Assembly (NCBI RefSeq): GCF_000471905.2
Contig: NW_006500351.1
Location: 691,794-755,793 of the forward strand
DNA length: 64,000 nt
Direction: 5' to 3'
Source: Amborella trichopoda
Taxonomy: Eukaryota > Streptophyta > Magnoliopsida > Amborellales > Amborellaceae
A program made the translations under genes and the position numbers. Within the stretch, counting starts at the first letter, position 1; each line of letters opens with the position of its first letter. Shown here one piece after another: positions 37,201 to 45,499 of this stretch. The notes beneath the pieces were generated by a model, which did not search any database, was not told where the DNA came from, and saw nothing but the letters and a program-made list of their open reading frames with translations.

Positions 37201-40200
37201 ACGATATATTTACATGTTTCATTGATGACTTGATGTATTTGTTTTTCGATTTTGCCTTGTTGACTTTGTGTATCGTTTCTAGTCCAGACTTCTAGTTTCC
37301 TACAATGATATTTGGGAATTCAAGCATTTTAATGTCTTACAAGTTATAATCTCTTTGAGACTTGTAACCGTAAATCTGTTATGTGATTGTACTGTTACTT
37401 TTTTGTCTATTTCACGAGGAGTTTGGGGTTCTAAAATTCCCCTAAAAACTCCCAAATACTTAAAACCATGTCCTAAGAACTCCCCTGTTTTTTTTGTTTG
37501 GGGCCGGGGGGGAGGGGGTTTCAATTTTGGTGAAGGCACCTTGTCTTTGGCCGGGCGGCCAGGCACCCAAAACCCTTAGGCGCCCGAATCCGCTTTTTTG
37601 AACATTGGTTGCCTGGACTACAAGCAATTGTTTGGCCCTAGTTTCACTCCAGAAATACAGACCAGGAACATATGGTGACAAGGAGACAACTACAAGGGAA
37701 ACGTATTTACATAGCCAAGTGATTTTCCTTGGGATTGTGCATGTTGCCCTGGGATTGTACATGAAAACTAGAATCTAGCAACACTTTTGGTTGTTCTCAT
37801 ACTCCCTGACCCCATTTGGTGCATCATTGTTTAAAGAGAAGTGCTTTCTTGTTAAAACCACTTCTATGAAAAGTGTCATGGCTATTTTCCCCCCTAAGGA
37901 TTCTGCTCACATGATAGAAAAATAGAAGCCCCCAAAAATGAAGAAAACTTGGTCTTCTTTGGCCAAAGTAGCTTGTCTTTGTCTAAAGACGTAAAGATGG
38001 CCAAAGAAATAGTCAGAGATGCACCTTCCACTTCACTTGGGCCTAGAGAGGCTCAAGTCGAAGCCTCGAAACTCTTCAGTCCAGTGTTCAAAAAATTGTA
38101 GCCGAACTAGTCATGGCCAGAAAACAAGTTGACTCCAAAAGGCACAGTGAGGTTTTCAAATTTGTGTGAAGAATTTATAAAAAAATAATTGTCTGTTATG
38201 GTAATCTAACCCAGTTTGTCACATGAGGCGTACCACAGTGCAGCAACATTGGAAAAACCATTTGAAAAGCTTAGTTTATCCTGGAATTATTTGTTGATAT
38301 TAGTTTATTAGTGTAGTTGTTATGCATGTTCTCAAGGTCTGCTCTCTTATATTTTCATTTCTGAGTTCTTCCTTGGGAGGTGCATTGTTTTTTTCTGCAT
38401 TCTATGTATTTCTCTTATTTCTTTGGAAACATGAGCATTAGTCTGGATTATCTTTGCACATTTTGTATGTTTTATGGAGTTTCTTTGTAGATTAATATTT
38501 TGATTATCAGGGTCAAATGGTGATAAGAGCAATCATGAGGAATCCTCTTTAGAAGTACATGCCCATGGTTTTGGTAAAGATCCTGAGAAAATGGTCAAGA
38601 GTGTGAAGCAGGCATTAGCAGATGGGGAAGGATGCCAGGTTAGGCGGCGTCTCTCCATCATTTCATTCATTTCAATTGAACCCCATTGGATATATTTTAT
38701 GTCCACCTTTATTATGCAATGTGCAGGTTTATGGTGTTCTGGATGTTCAAAGAGTTGCTGGGAACTTCCATATCTCAGTTCATGGTTTAAATATATTTGT
38801 CGCTCAACAGGTCTAGCTTGCCAGTTCGCTGCTCTATTTCTATTTAAAGTTTGTAAGGAGTTGTTTAGCTATTTATCACAATTTCCAGACTTTATACATC
38901 TTTTCTGCATTAATTCACATTGTAGGCATGAAGTCTTGTCTGCAAGATCGTGTCCTTTACACTGAATGGAGGGTTATTTGTATGTGTATCACGATGAGCA
39001 ATAAATTTTTATTTTGTTTAAAATGAAATATTTGGGATAGAAGTAGCCATAGACCTCATTTTGGGCGAGGCCCATCATCATTTGGTAGAAGTTACACAAT
39101 GGATCTAGCTCTGTTCGAGAATAAAAAATCAGCTGGGTTTTGAAAATGGATGGAGTTCACAGTTTGAACCAGGAGGAAAGCTATGGATTGATTTGGTGGT
39201 TGGAGCTGGTGGTTCTCTCCTTAAGGCCATTCAGCTCTTGAACTGATTTTTAATTACCGACTTTTGTCTTTAATTGGTCTCCATAGTGGATTCTTTGTTG
39301 CCCTTTATATGTATTCATTCTTGTCTTCCTCTTCAAAGGCAATGCCTGCCCAGGAAAGAAAACTCAGTATTCCCATCTAAATCGTTTTGAATGTCTCATT
39401 GCGGATCTTAAAATTTTTTTCATTGGATCAAGAGACAATTCAGAGTGGAGTCTTTAGGTGTTTATGGGATCTAAAAGTTGACTGAGGTGTCCTCTTGTAG
39501 GTCAAGTGCTTTCTTTTTGTATTAACACACTTGAGAATAGGGCACATGTGCAATTGTAGGGGCTGATATTTGGTATCTTGAAGGGCACGAGCAAGTCGTA
39601 GGGGGTTGTAGAATGATATAATTGAAAGTTGCAGAGAGGACTCCAGTGGTTGGAAAGGGTTGAACAACTGGAAACATGGTACCTGATGGTCTTCCAGGTC
39701 TTCTTGTATGAGAGGGAATTGGCTGCTGGTTGGGGGATGTGTTGTTCATATTGTGTTTGTGTTTGGAGACTTGATGCAAGTTGGTTGGTCTCAGGAGGAG
39801 GAAAGGGACATGAAGGCCTAGAGTGGTCTCGTCTTTTGATCGGTGTGCGTCTGGGTGGACTGGGGAGAGAGAGTTGCTATATGACAGTAATGAACATGTA
39901 GAGGTTTTGGTAGTCAATCTGCTCTTAAAATCCGCTGCTGATGTAGTTTGGTTCCAAAGCACGAGCTCAAAACTCTGTAGTGAATTATAGTTTTTGTTGT
40001 GGCAGTTGTTTACTCATCCATCAGTAATGGATTTCTTGCCACCACCGCCATTGGTTTGCAACAAATATGATTCCACTAAAATTATGGATCATTTGGAAAC
40101 CTCACTCAGAATGGAAAAATTGTTGGTTCTTCTTTGACAAGGCAAACTTTGGGGTTAAAATACCCTAATCGTAAGTATAATGTTGTCCATCTTCAAGGTG

Positions 40201-42454
40201 TATGTGGCCAAGCCATAAACTGATCCCCTTTGATGGAGATTCTGAATAAGAAATGGCCTTGTCGATTTGGCCTAACATTCTGGGTGCATTTTATCCATGC
40301 TCCATTCACGTTCAGTCTTTATAAGAAAAAAGCCCCCCACTAGGCAAGGGTTTTGTTGTGATTCTGGGTTCCTAAGACTTGGTACAATTTTGTAACTAGA
40401 TAAAACTTAAGACTCTGTATATCTTTAAGAAGAAATTAACATTTTTATGACTTATCAAACCCAAATGATGCTTTTACATATTGTGTTCCCTGGAGCTATG
40501 GTCGCGGTTCACTTTTTGGATGGTGCGAGCTCTTCACTGAGTACCATTCTTTTAATATGAAGGTGTTCTAGAATTCGAAATTCCATTTAATTAGAATTCA
40601 AGTGACATGCAAGATGTATATTTTTTTACCTAAACTATGTTGTCCAGGTTAGGCAATCGTGTTCCTTTGCTGTCTAATTATTTTTGCAGCTTGAAAGTTG
40701 CTTCAAAGATTGTGACATCGCATGCTGTAAGGGCCAGTTTGGATGCAGTCTTAATTGCCAAACCAAATCGTCCTATTGGGAATGGGGGCAAAACAGCTTT
40801 TATACGTTTGCCCCCATCCCTGAAAAGTGGCGTTTTGGCTACAAGTGGGGCTATTTTCTGTAGCCACTGGATCAGCTCCAAACACCGGCATCGTGCATAT
40901 GATGCCCACCCTTTTAGCGATTTACATCTGATGCAAACGGGTCCTTAATCAAGTATGCCTGCGCTTTAGACATCATCCCCCCTTTTTGTGTTGCGCTTTA
41001 ACTTTTGGGCAACTTTTATCTTTTCAGATATTTGAGGGAGCAATGCATGTAAATGTGAGCCATGAAATTCATGATCTGTCATTTGGCCCCAAGTACCCAG
41101 GAATTCAGAATCCACTTGATGGTACTAAAAGAATTCTAAGAGATGCGAGTGGTACCTTCAAATATTACATCAAGGTTAACATGAGCACTTATTTCTCCTT
41201 GTGTGATATTGTTTTTACTCTGTTGTGATAAACAAACAAGTGAGTCTTTTTTGCTATGAGTAATTTGTGGAGTTTCTTTTCCCATAGATTGTACCAACTG
41301 AGTACAGATACATATGGAAGGAAGTTCTTCCAACAAATCAATTTTCTGTGACAGAGTATTTTGTTCCAATGCATGAGTTTGACCGCACATGGCCAGGTTA
41401 GTTTCAGTTGTTAGTTCTTTGAGTGATTTTGTTTCAAGTTCATTTCTTCTCCACTAAGGACATAAAAAATTTGCAGCTGTTTACTTTTTGTACGATCTCT
41501 CGCCTATCACTGTAACTATCAAGGAGGAACGTCGCAGTTTTCTCCACTTCCTAACTCGTCTTTGTGCAGTTCTTGGTGGCACATTTGCTCTAACAGGTCT
41601 GTATGATCTCCCCACATTGTGTAATCAGTTAACTACATGCTCTTTATGTCATTGATTGCTGCCATGCGGTTTGTTATAATTTGCTGGAACCTTAATTGTG
41701 GGTTTTTTCACTGGTCATTTCTATGTTTACTATTTCTCTGATTTGCATTTGATAGTTACAAATCATGGGCTAGTTTCCTTGCATAATTATCAAATGTCCT
41801 TGTCTAGCATGATCATTCCAAAAACCGTCATCTACTGTATTTTTTTTTGTTTTTGGAGTAGTTCTATCTACCGGCTTTGATTGTACTGTCAGTACCCATG
41901 TTGATTTGTTTCAATTAATGTTGCTTCTTTCTGTGCAATAGAAGACCCCAGTATTTTGACGACTTCAGAATCTCTCTCTCTCTCTCTCTCTGTCTCTTGT
42001 GCACACGCACTTGATGTACTCGTATTTACTTACAGGAGCATGCCCAGTGTGCACATGACTGTGCTCAAGGAGATGGCTGAGACTTTTTTGCCGTTAACAA
42101 TTATCACTAATTATCTGCAATCTTCAACAAAAATCTCCTATTCTTCAACTGAAAGCATCTAAGATTTCTAATTTACAGATCTTCATTGTCTGATTTTAAG
42201 CACTTCAAACTGGGTTTAATTGTTATGTTCAATTATTGTTCATCAGGAACCTTTATGCATGTTTCTCTTACCTGATTTTTTTAATTAATCATTTGTGCCT
42301 TGCTTGCAAACAACATTGAATTCAAATATTAATAAATGTGGTTACGAGCTAAAAATGTTGATCTTATTGCTTGCCAGGGATGCTTGACCGCTGGATGTAC
42401 AGACTTCTGGAGGCAATTACGAAGAAGCATTCATCCATTATTGGCAAATTCTAG
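6093..42454 (+). CDS. ERV41/ERV46 (ERGIC) family ER-Golgi cargo receptor, 11 coding exons
   Basis: Coding exons by my reading: 6093-6180, 11954-12036, 12227-12302, 12447-12514, 32132-32216, 38511-38638, 38727-38810, 41028-41174, 41288-41396, 41477-41596, 42378-42454. I number them 2-12 because a non-coding exon 1 is likely upstream. Every intron is GT-AG and the phases join without a stop, giving 354 aa. Landmarks: N-terminal [19 protein letters not shown]1 about residues 28-46, the family motif FPALPC ending at Cys81, [15 protein letters not shown] in the lumenal domain, [18 protein letters not shown], and TM2 about 312-332 followed by a short basic tail. Family knowledge: two-TM proteins cycling between ER and Golgi in COPII/COPI vesicles, with a large lumenal domain. 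ERV41 versus ERV46 subtype is not settled. Function is inferred from sequence only. Confidence 0.93.
6756..7097 (+). pseudogene. L1 ORF1 C-terminal remnant
   Basis: A 113-codon frame ending SSIHTPEP; its last codons overlap the ORF2 start. It contains an acidic/basic stretch but no complete RNA-binding domain, so the 5' part of ORF1 is missing or unrecognisable. The minus L1 at 20925 has a similar [11 protein letters not shown] segment just before its ORF2 start, supporting this assignment. Confidence 0.55.
7094..7904 (+). pseudogene. L1 ORF2 AP-type endonuclease domain, decayed
   Basis: Starts [13 protein letters not shown] with an early in-frame TAG after about 35 codons. Later segments read [13 protein letters not shown] and [11 protein letters not shown], matching the NDFN-like and SDHxP motifs of L1 endonucleases. 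Several frame changes make it non-functional. Confidence 0.75.
8500..9674 (+). pseudogene. L1 ORF2 reverse transcriptase domain, decayed
   Basis: Segments include [47 protein letters not shown] and, from 9093, [14 protein letters not shown]. The catalytic YADD is intact. A well-preserved C-terminal stretch follows ([33 protein letters not shown]). Frameshifts lie between about 8780 and 9090. Confidence 0.85.
10248..11172 (+). pseudogene. L1 zf-RVT zinc finger and RNase H domains, decayed
   Basis: The zinc finger segment reads [10 protein letters not shown]...[18 protein letters not shown]. RNase H follows with [26 protein letters not shown] and, near 11060, [18 protein letters not shown]. 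Catalytic-type D, E and D positions are recognisable, but the parts lie in different frames. Confidence 0.8.
11390..11953. other. Rest of intron 2, nothing recognised
   Basis: AT-rich intronic sequence from the L1 poly-A to the exon 3 acceptor (TTTTGTTTCAG). Confidence 0.5.
11954..12514 (+). CDS. ERGIC-family gene, exons 3-5
   Basis: Three exons: 11954-12036 (rest of TM1, ending YTVHQ), 12227-12302 (starting MSVDLKRGE and ending PALPCE plus one base) and 12447-12514 ([15 protein letters not shown] to NIWK). The introns between them are short (190 and 144 bp), unlike the flanking 5.77-kb and 19.6-kb introns. Phases 0, 1 and 0 join cleanly. Confidence 0.93.
13901..14245. repeat. Tandem duplication, period about 181 bp
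   Basis: Two diverged copies, starting GGCTTTTGTACAC at about 13900 and 14081, share the order of several words (GAGTACGAATT/GAGTACAAATT, TTCTCAGTTAAATAA/TTCTCAAGTAAATGA). Non-coding, in the 5' part of intron 5. The rest of 12515-14980 shows nothing else recognisable. Confidence 0.55.
15015..17491 (-). mobile_element. L1-type LINE, RT to RNase H part (split by a solo LTR)
   Basis: Minus-strand fragments in order: RT (17440-16910), [14 protein letters not shown] (about 16560), [26 protein letters not shown] (16330-16260), zf-RVT ending [20 protein letters not shown] (15640-15560), and RNase H start near 15300. It is the continuation of 19729-20945. The catalytic YADD reads YADN. It stops near 15015 with no poly-A of its own on the minus strand. 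Confidence 0.85.
17492..19728 (+). mobile_element. Solo LTR (2,237 bp) inserted in the L1, 5-bp target duplication
   Basis: Starts TGTTGGG and ends CCTTTCA, flanked on both sides by GTCTC (17487-17491 and 19729-19733). Both breakpoints fall at the same codons of the L1 RT-upstream region, confirming the edges. It contains a TATA-like TATTTAAAG (about 18840) followed by CT-rich sequence, as expected for U3/R. No gag-pol is present. Strand is set by the TATA direction and by homology to 62215-64000. Confidence 0.88.
19729..20945 (-). mobile_element. L1-type LINE, endonuclease part (same element as 15015-17491)
   Basis: ORF2 begins at ATG 20867-20865 ([14 protein letters not shown]), preceded by the ORF1 end. 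The endonuclease motif [12 protein letters not shown] is near 20200. The frame then reaches [12 protein letters not shown], parallel to [12 protein letters not shown] in the 8090 L1, and stops at the solo-LTR junction. Restoring the order across the insertion aligns with the uninterrupted L1 at 8150-8190. Confidence 0.85.
20945..23010 (-). mobile_element. RTE-type LINE, endonuclease and part of RT
   Basis: Minus strand: [20 protein letters not shown] near 22960 (endonuclease start), [13 protein letters not shown], then in [41 protein letters not shown] (about 21200-21320), and finally a degraded [18 protein letters not shown] at 20990-20950. These are diagnostic of plant RTE clade elements. 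The RT catalytic core and 3' end are missing; the sequence stops where the L1 begins. Confidence 0.82.
23090..23410 (-). mobile_element. LINE remnant, zf-RVT zinc finger
   Basis: Minus-strand text [20 protein letters not shown] style, then [25 protein letters not shown]: the Cys/His finger found near the end of plant non-LTR ORF2 proteins. The second Cys position of the first pair is His. It is not continuous with the neighbouring RTE. Confidence 0.55.
23410..24750. other. Intronic sequence of unknown origin
   Basis: A short minus frame at 23786-23586 ([20 protein letters not shown]) looks protein-like, but I do not recognise it. 24118-24630 is T/C-rich and carries shadow frames only. 24610-24680 resembles the T-rich 3' end of a LINE, weakly. 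Confidence 0.35.
25030..25118. other. Assembly gap (89 N) in a (CT)n microsatellite
   Basis: N run inside a CT repeat. The (CT)n resumes at 25229 after about 110 bp of unusual sequence (25119-25228). Confidence 0.95.
25779..26868 (-). mobile_element. 5'-truncated L1-type LINE inserted in array copy A
   Basis: The minus-strand 3' end lies at a T-run (25768-25778 on plus) next to GTTAACATTGTATT, matching the tail of the 6690-11389 L1. Inward it carries RNase H pieces ([18 protein letters not shown] near 26100; [13 protein letters not shown] near 26430) and a zf-RVT-like segment near 26850. Copies B and C of the array lack it, so it inserted after the array formed. Confidence 0.8.
27772..28221. 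mobile_element. GC-rich non-autonomous hAT element (MITE), about 450 bp
   Basis: Terminal inverted repeats AGTGTTTTAAAAAGCG and CGCTTTTTGAAACACT. The interior has repeated CCGCCTAGGCGCC-like words at both ends and a near-palindrome TTAGGTTCATTTGAAACCTAA at 28053-28075. TTTTCA lies at both flanks (27764-27769, 28224-28229), giving a 6-of-8 match for the hAT 8-bp duplication. It interrupts copy B of the tandem array. Confidence 0.8.
29793..30190. repeat. Tandem duplication, period 198 bp
   Basis: Copies begin TACAATAAACC (29793) and TACAATGAACC (29991) and share GGCTCCT.TCCTTTC, CAGTTTGAGCTGA and CAGCT..CTTGATTGCTGTTTCATGC with few differences. Non-coding and origin unknown. The surrounding 29110-32131 is otherwise AT-rich intron with nothing else recognised. 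Confidence 0.75.
32132..32216 (+). CDS. ERGIC-family gene, exon 6
   Basis: Acceptor TTTATGCAG then [17 protein letters not shown] and a His/Glu-rich tail, with donor GGTACT after one base of the next codon. The exon is isolated between a 19.6-kb and a 6.3-kb intron. Reading-frame continuity and conserved residues show it is real. Confidence 0.9.
32595..32845. repeat. Minisatellite, about 48-bp units
   Basis: Clearest units at 32730-32840 share ACAAAATGGGC.TGACC and CTTCTATATTCAAGTTGT.CCGGT; more diverged copies (ACACAAAAT, TTGAACC) extend upstream to about 32595. It lies about 380 bp after exon 6. Confidence 0.6.
33200..34740. other. Intron 6 sequence, no identified element
   Basis: No coding similarity seen. 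34345-34410 has an imperfect inverted repeat (GTCCCCTTTTTT against AAAAAAAGGGGTCC). Text such as GGAACCCACAAACAT is locally repeated (34207 and 34240). Confidence 0.35.
34755..35671 (-). mobile_element. Truncated hAT element with BED finger
   Basis: Right terminus near 35671 (GTGTTTTAAAAAGC read inward), then a GC-rich block (35580-35660), a leader with a CATGAACCTAAA segment, a BED module (35240-35085: [22 protein letters not shown]; the second Cys is lost), and a downstream exon-like segment (35030-34755) ending [11 protein letters not shown]...RKQRSK, typical of the linker before the hAT catalytic domain. A stop follows, and no catalytic domain or left terminus was found. Confidence 0.72.
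36642..37607. mobile_element. Non-autonomous hAT element, 966 bp, perfect 8-bp target duplication
   Basis: Starts CAGTGTTTGAAAA and ends TTTTTTGAACATTG. GTTGCCTG lies directly on both sides (36634-36641 and 37608-37615). GC-rich blocks with CCTAGGCG words sit inside both ends. The interior has no transposase; frames across it are shadows. It lies in intron 6. Confidence 0.9.
37616..38510. other. Rest of intron 6, nothing recognised
   Basis: AT-rich intron up to the exon 7 acceptor (GATTATCAG). Repeated AGTGC/ACTTCTATG-like words near 37840-37880 hint at a small MITE, but no ends could be defined. Confidence 0.35.
38511..38810 (+). CDS. ERGIC-family gene, exons 7-8
   Basis: Exon 38511-38638 encodes a Ser/His/Lys-rich variable stretch ending [11 protein letters not shown]; exon 38727-38810 encodes [14 protein letters not shown] to IFVAQQ. 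They are separated by an 88-bp intron. This is the lumenal region; the [15 protein letters not shown] core is a strong family signature. Confidence 0.93.
40730..40945. mobile_element. MITE, about 216 bp, in intron 8
   Basis: Termini AGGGCCAGTTTGGATGCAG and CTGATGCAAACGGGTCCT are imperfect inverse repeats. TA flanks both ends (40728-40729, 40946-40947). The GGGCC.GTTTGG type of terminus is common in Tourist- and hAT-like plant MITEs, so the superfamily is open. The rest of intron 8 (38811-40729) holds nothing I recognise. Confidence 0.65.
41028..42454 (+). CDS. ERGIC-family gene, exons 9-12 and stop
   Basis: Exons 41028-41174 ([20 protein letters not shown] onwards), 41288-41396 ([15 protein letters not shown] onwards), 41477-41596 ([20 protein letters not shown] and most of TM2) and 42378-42454 ([13 protein letters not shown] to the end). 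Stop TAG is at 42452-42454. Introns are 113, 80 and 781 bp. The protein ends IIGKF, so there is no KKxx retrieval motif at the very C-terminus. Confidence 0.93.
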
Positions 42455-42790
42455 CAGAATGTACAAGGCATCACTAAATATCAAGAAGTAAAACCGCCTA
42501 AGCCATCCGTACAGAGTGTCAGGCAAGTTTGGAAGTGCTTATAGGCTGTTGTGCTGCAGTCCTATTTCTTCTTGACATTGGGAATGCAGCTTAATCTAAA
42601 TCCCCATATTGGGGTGACCTTGTGGATTATGCATCTGTTTTGTGGTCATGAGAATAGTCACAGGTTTTGGATTTCAGGAAATATTTGAATTCAGTTGATT
42701 GGGAGTAGTTTGAGATACATATCCTTGGTTTTTGTAATTTTTTGTACGTTGGCATAGTTGTCATTAATAGAATTAATTGATGTTTTCGTC
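42455..42790 (+). other. Probable 3' UTR of the ERGIC-family gene
   Basis: Non-coding sequence after the stop, with T-rich and AATAGAA/AATTAA-like stretches around 42760-42780 that could serve as polyadenylation signals. The exact cleavage site is not visible. TE-derived sequence begins by about 43090. Confidence 0.4.
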
Positions 42791-43089
42791 TTGTTTCTAT
42801 GGCCCATATTCTCGGGATTTTTTGCATGCTTTGAAATCTGGTTGATCAACTCAATGTATGGTACGGTTTTATATAAGGTAACAGCCTGACCTTTACTTTT
42901 AGAAATAAGGTTTTGATGTTCTACATCATCTATATATATTAATTGGATGCGTAGATTTAATACATTTTTTAAGGTAGGTCAAAAAGTAGTACGCCTTTTA
43001 AGGTAATATCAAAGTAATGTCAAATCTAAACCATCCAAATAAAATAGATGGTGTAGATTATTGCGACTTGAACTTTATGAAGTTTATTT

Positions 43090-43515
43090 AATTTAACTAC
43101 CTCATATCGTCATCATCATTATCGGAGTTTTATTCAAATGTTTTGGGGTCGGTTACGTGAAACATGTTTTGTCATTTTGCTATATCAAGGACCATATTCT
43201 TTGTCAGAGAATACGTCACTATATATTTTTTCATTATTTTTATCTATGTCCTTTTAAGTTTGTCCCTTGCCTTTGTAGTGTCTTCTATTAGAACCAAATT
43301 GCCTCTCTTAATTGGTTTTATATTGGATTTATATTGTACATGGCCAGTCCATTTAAGTTATTTTCTCTTAATTTATTGTCTAATGGTGCCACCTTTAAGT
43401 TCCGTCCTATATGTTTATTTTGAATTCTATCAATTCTTGTCTTACGACTTATTTATTTCACCATCCTCATGTCATATATGTTCACCCTGTGGAGTAAATG
43501 CAACCACTTAATTTC
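43090..43515 (-). mobile_element. RTE-type LINE 3' fragment
   Basis: Minus strand reads MRMVK...KTRIDRIQNKHIGRNLKVAPLDNKLRENNL in one frame with stops, matching the RTE C-terminus (RMLRWM..TR.DRIRNE.I...VAPI..KMRE). Then comes a tail with CCGACCCCAA and an ATGATGATG-type end near 43100. 5'-truncated, downstream of the ERGIC gene. Confidence 0.75.
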
Positions 43516-43576
43516 AAACTGTTTACTTTACCGTGTTTATATTAAGCTTTAGCGGTCAAGCCTTTTAATTCAAAAC

Positions 43577-45431
43577 CACGTGTGAATGTTGTGTGGCAGC
43601 CACTCTTTTCGGTTGAGGTCGAGATCTGTTTTTCTCTCTTAAACTTTGCTATTTGGAACTATATTTATTATGGGATTGTTTACAAAGAGATCATTTATCT
43701 TTTGTACATGGAAGTTACAGTCATATTTTTATTCATTAGATATCAAATTGGATGGTTTGGAATGAGTCACGCAGTTTTATAATTTCCTTTTTAGAAATTG
43801 TGTCTATTCAATGACACTCTTATAACCACTCAATTTGAAATTTAAGGGATAAAAATGATCGTGACTTCCACGTACAACAGATAAATGGTTTTTTTGTAAA
43901 CAATCTCATTTATCATTTGTTAATTCTTTTATGTTTACTAATCAGCCGACTAAGGCATTTAGTGAATTTCATTTCTGATGTAAATTCCACCGTCTTCATA
44001 GGACGACCTTCAATGCTTTGTGGTTGCCCTTAAATCAGTGTTATAAAAACCTATAAAAACCTTGAAAGGAAAATTGAAAAATAGAAAAGAGAGCATTGGG
44101 GGTTCTTGCTTACACTTGGAGGAAATTATTTATTGGTGAAAGATTTACATGGGCAAACAATCTACAGGAAAAAAAAATTACTCAAAACATACTTTTTCCA
44201 ATGTTTGATAAACACAGTTAGAAACATGTAGAGAGAGAATGCAACAAACTTGGAATTTGGTGGAATTTGGGGAATGTTTTTTTTCCTAAAATTTTTGGAA
44301 TAGTTTTTATTTCAGAAGGCTTAAGTAATGTTTGAATTTTAAAAGAGTATAAAAGGCTACAATAATACATTAAATTTGTGTGAAATAAGCATTACACATG
44401 CATTGCATAAGACGCTTTCAACAAACCAGAGTAACATTTAATAGAAGACGAGTAAAAAAACACGGGCCATGAGCACTAGGCACACAACAAGCTTTCAATT
44501 GAGGAAATCCACGTGTGAATATTGTGTGGCAACGACTCTTTTGGGTTGAGGTTAAGATCCGGTTTTTTTTTCTCTATTAAACTCTGCTATTTGGAGCTAT
44601 ATTTATCTTGGGATTGTCTACAAAGTGATCATTTATCTTTTGTATATGGAAGTCACAATCATTCCCATTCATTAGATGTCAAATTTGATGGCTTTGGGTG
44701 AGTCACGAAGTCCTATAATTTTCTTTTTGGAACATTGTGTCCATTCAATGATAATCTTACAATCACCCGATTTGAAATTTAAGGGGCAAGAATGATTGTG
44801 ACCTTCATGTGCAAAAGATAAATGATATCTTTGTAAACAATCCCATTTATCATTTACAAATTCTTTTCTATTTACTGTTCAGCTAGATGATAACACAGGA
44901 CTAAGGCATTTAGTGAATTTCATTTCTGATTCTACCGCCTTCATAGGATGAGGTTCAATGCTTTGTGGTTGCCCTTAAACCAGTGTTATAAAAACCTATA
45001 AAAACCCTGAAAGGAAAATTGAAAAATAGAAAAGTGAGTATTGGGGATTTTTGCTTACGCTTGGAGGAAATATTTATTAGCGAAATATTTACATAGGCAA
45101 ACAATCTACTGGAAAAAAAATTACTCAAACATACTTTTTTCCATGTTTGGTAAACACAGTTAGAAACATGTAGAGAGAGAGAGAATACAATAAACGTGAA
45201 ATTTTGAGACAGTTTTTTTGTCTAAAATTTTTGGATTAGTTTTTTATTTAAGAAGGCTTCAGTAATATTTCAATTTTAGTAGAGTATAAAAGGCTAATGT
45301 AAAATAAGCATTACACACAAGCATTGCATAAGAAGCTGTCAACAAACCAGACTTACATTTACTACAAGACAAGCAAAAAAAACACGGGCCATGAGCACTA
45401 GGCATACATCACGCTTTCAACTGAGGAAATC
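43577..45431. repeat. Direct tandem duplication, units about 933 and 922 bp
   Basis: Unit 1 starts CACGTGTGAATGTTGTGTGGC (about 43577) and unit 2 CACGTGTGAATATTGTG (about 44510). Both run through ATTTATCTTTTGTA, TGCTTTGTGGTTGCCCTTAAA, TATAAAAACCTATAAAAACC and AACACGGGCCATGAGCACTA, ending GAGGAAATC. Substitutions and small indels separate them. It lies just beyond the 3' end of the receptor-like protein pseudogene. Confidence 0.85.
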
Positions 45432-45499
45432 ATAGTAACATCACTTGCACTCAACTGCTCTAATACATTTGTAGGTTTGATCGCTCACCCTTTCCATTT

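Noticed and set aside
39522-39962. Minus frame of 146 codons
   Set aside because: Pro/Ser/Thr-rich without recognisable motif; considered as a copia linker but no flanking integrase or RT text was found.
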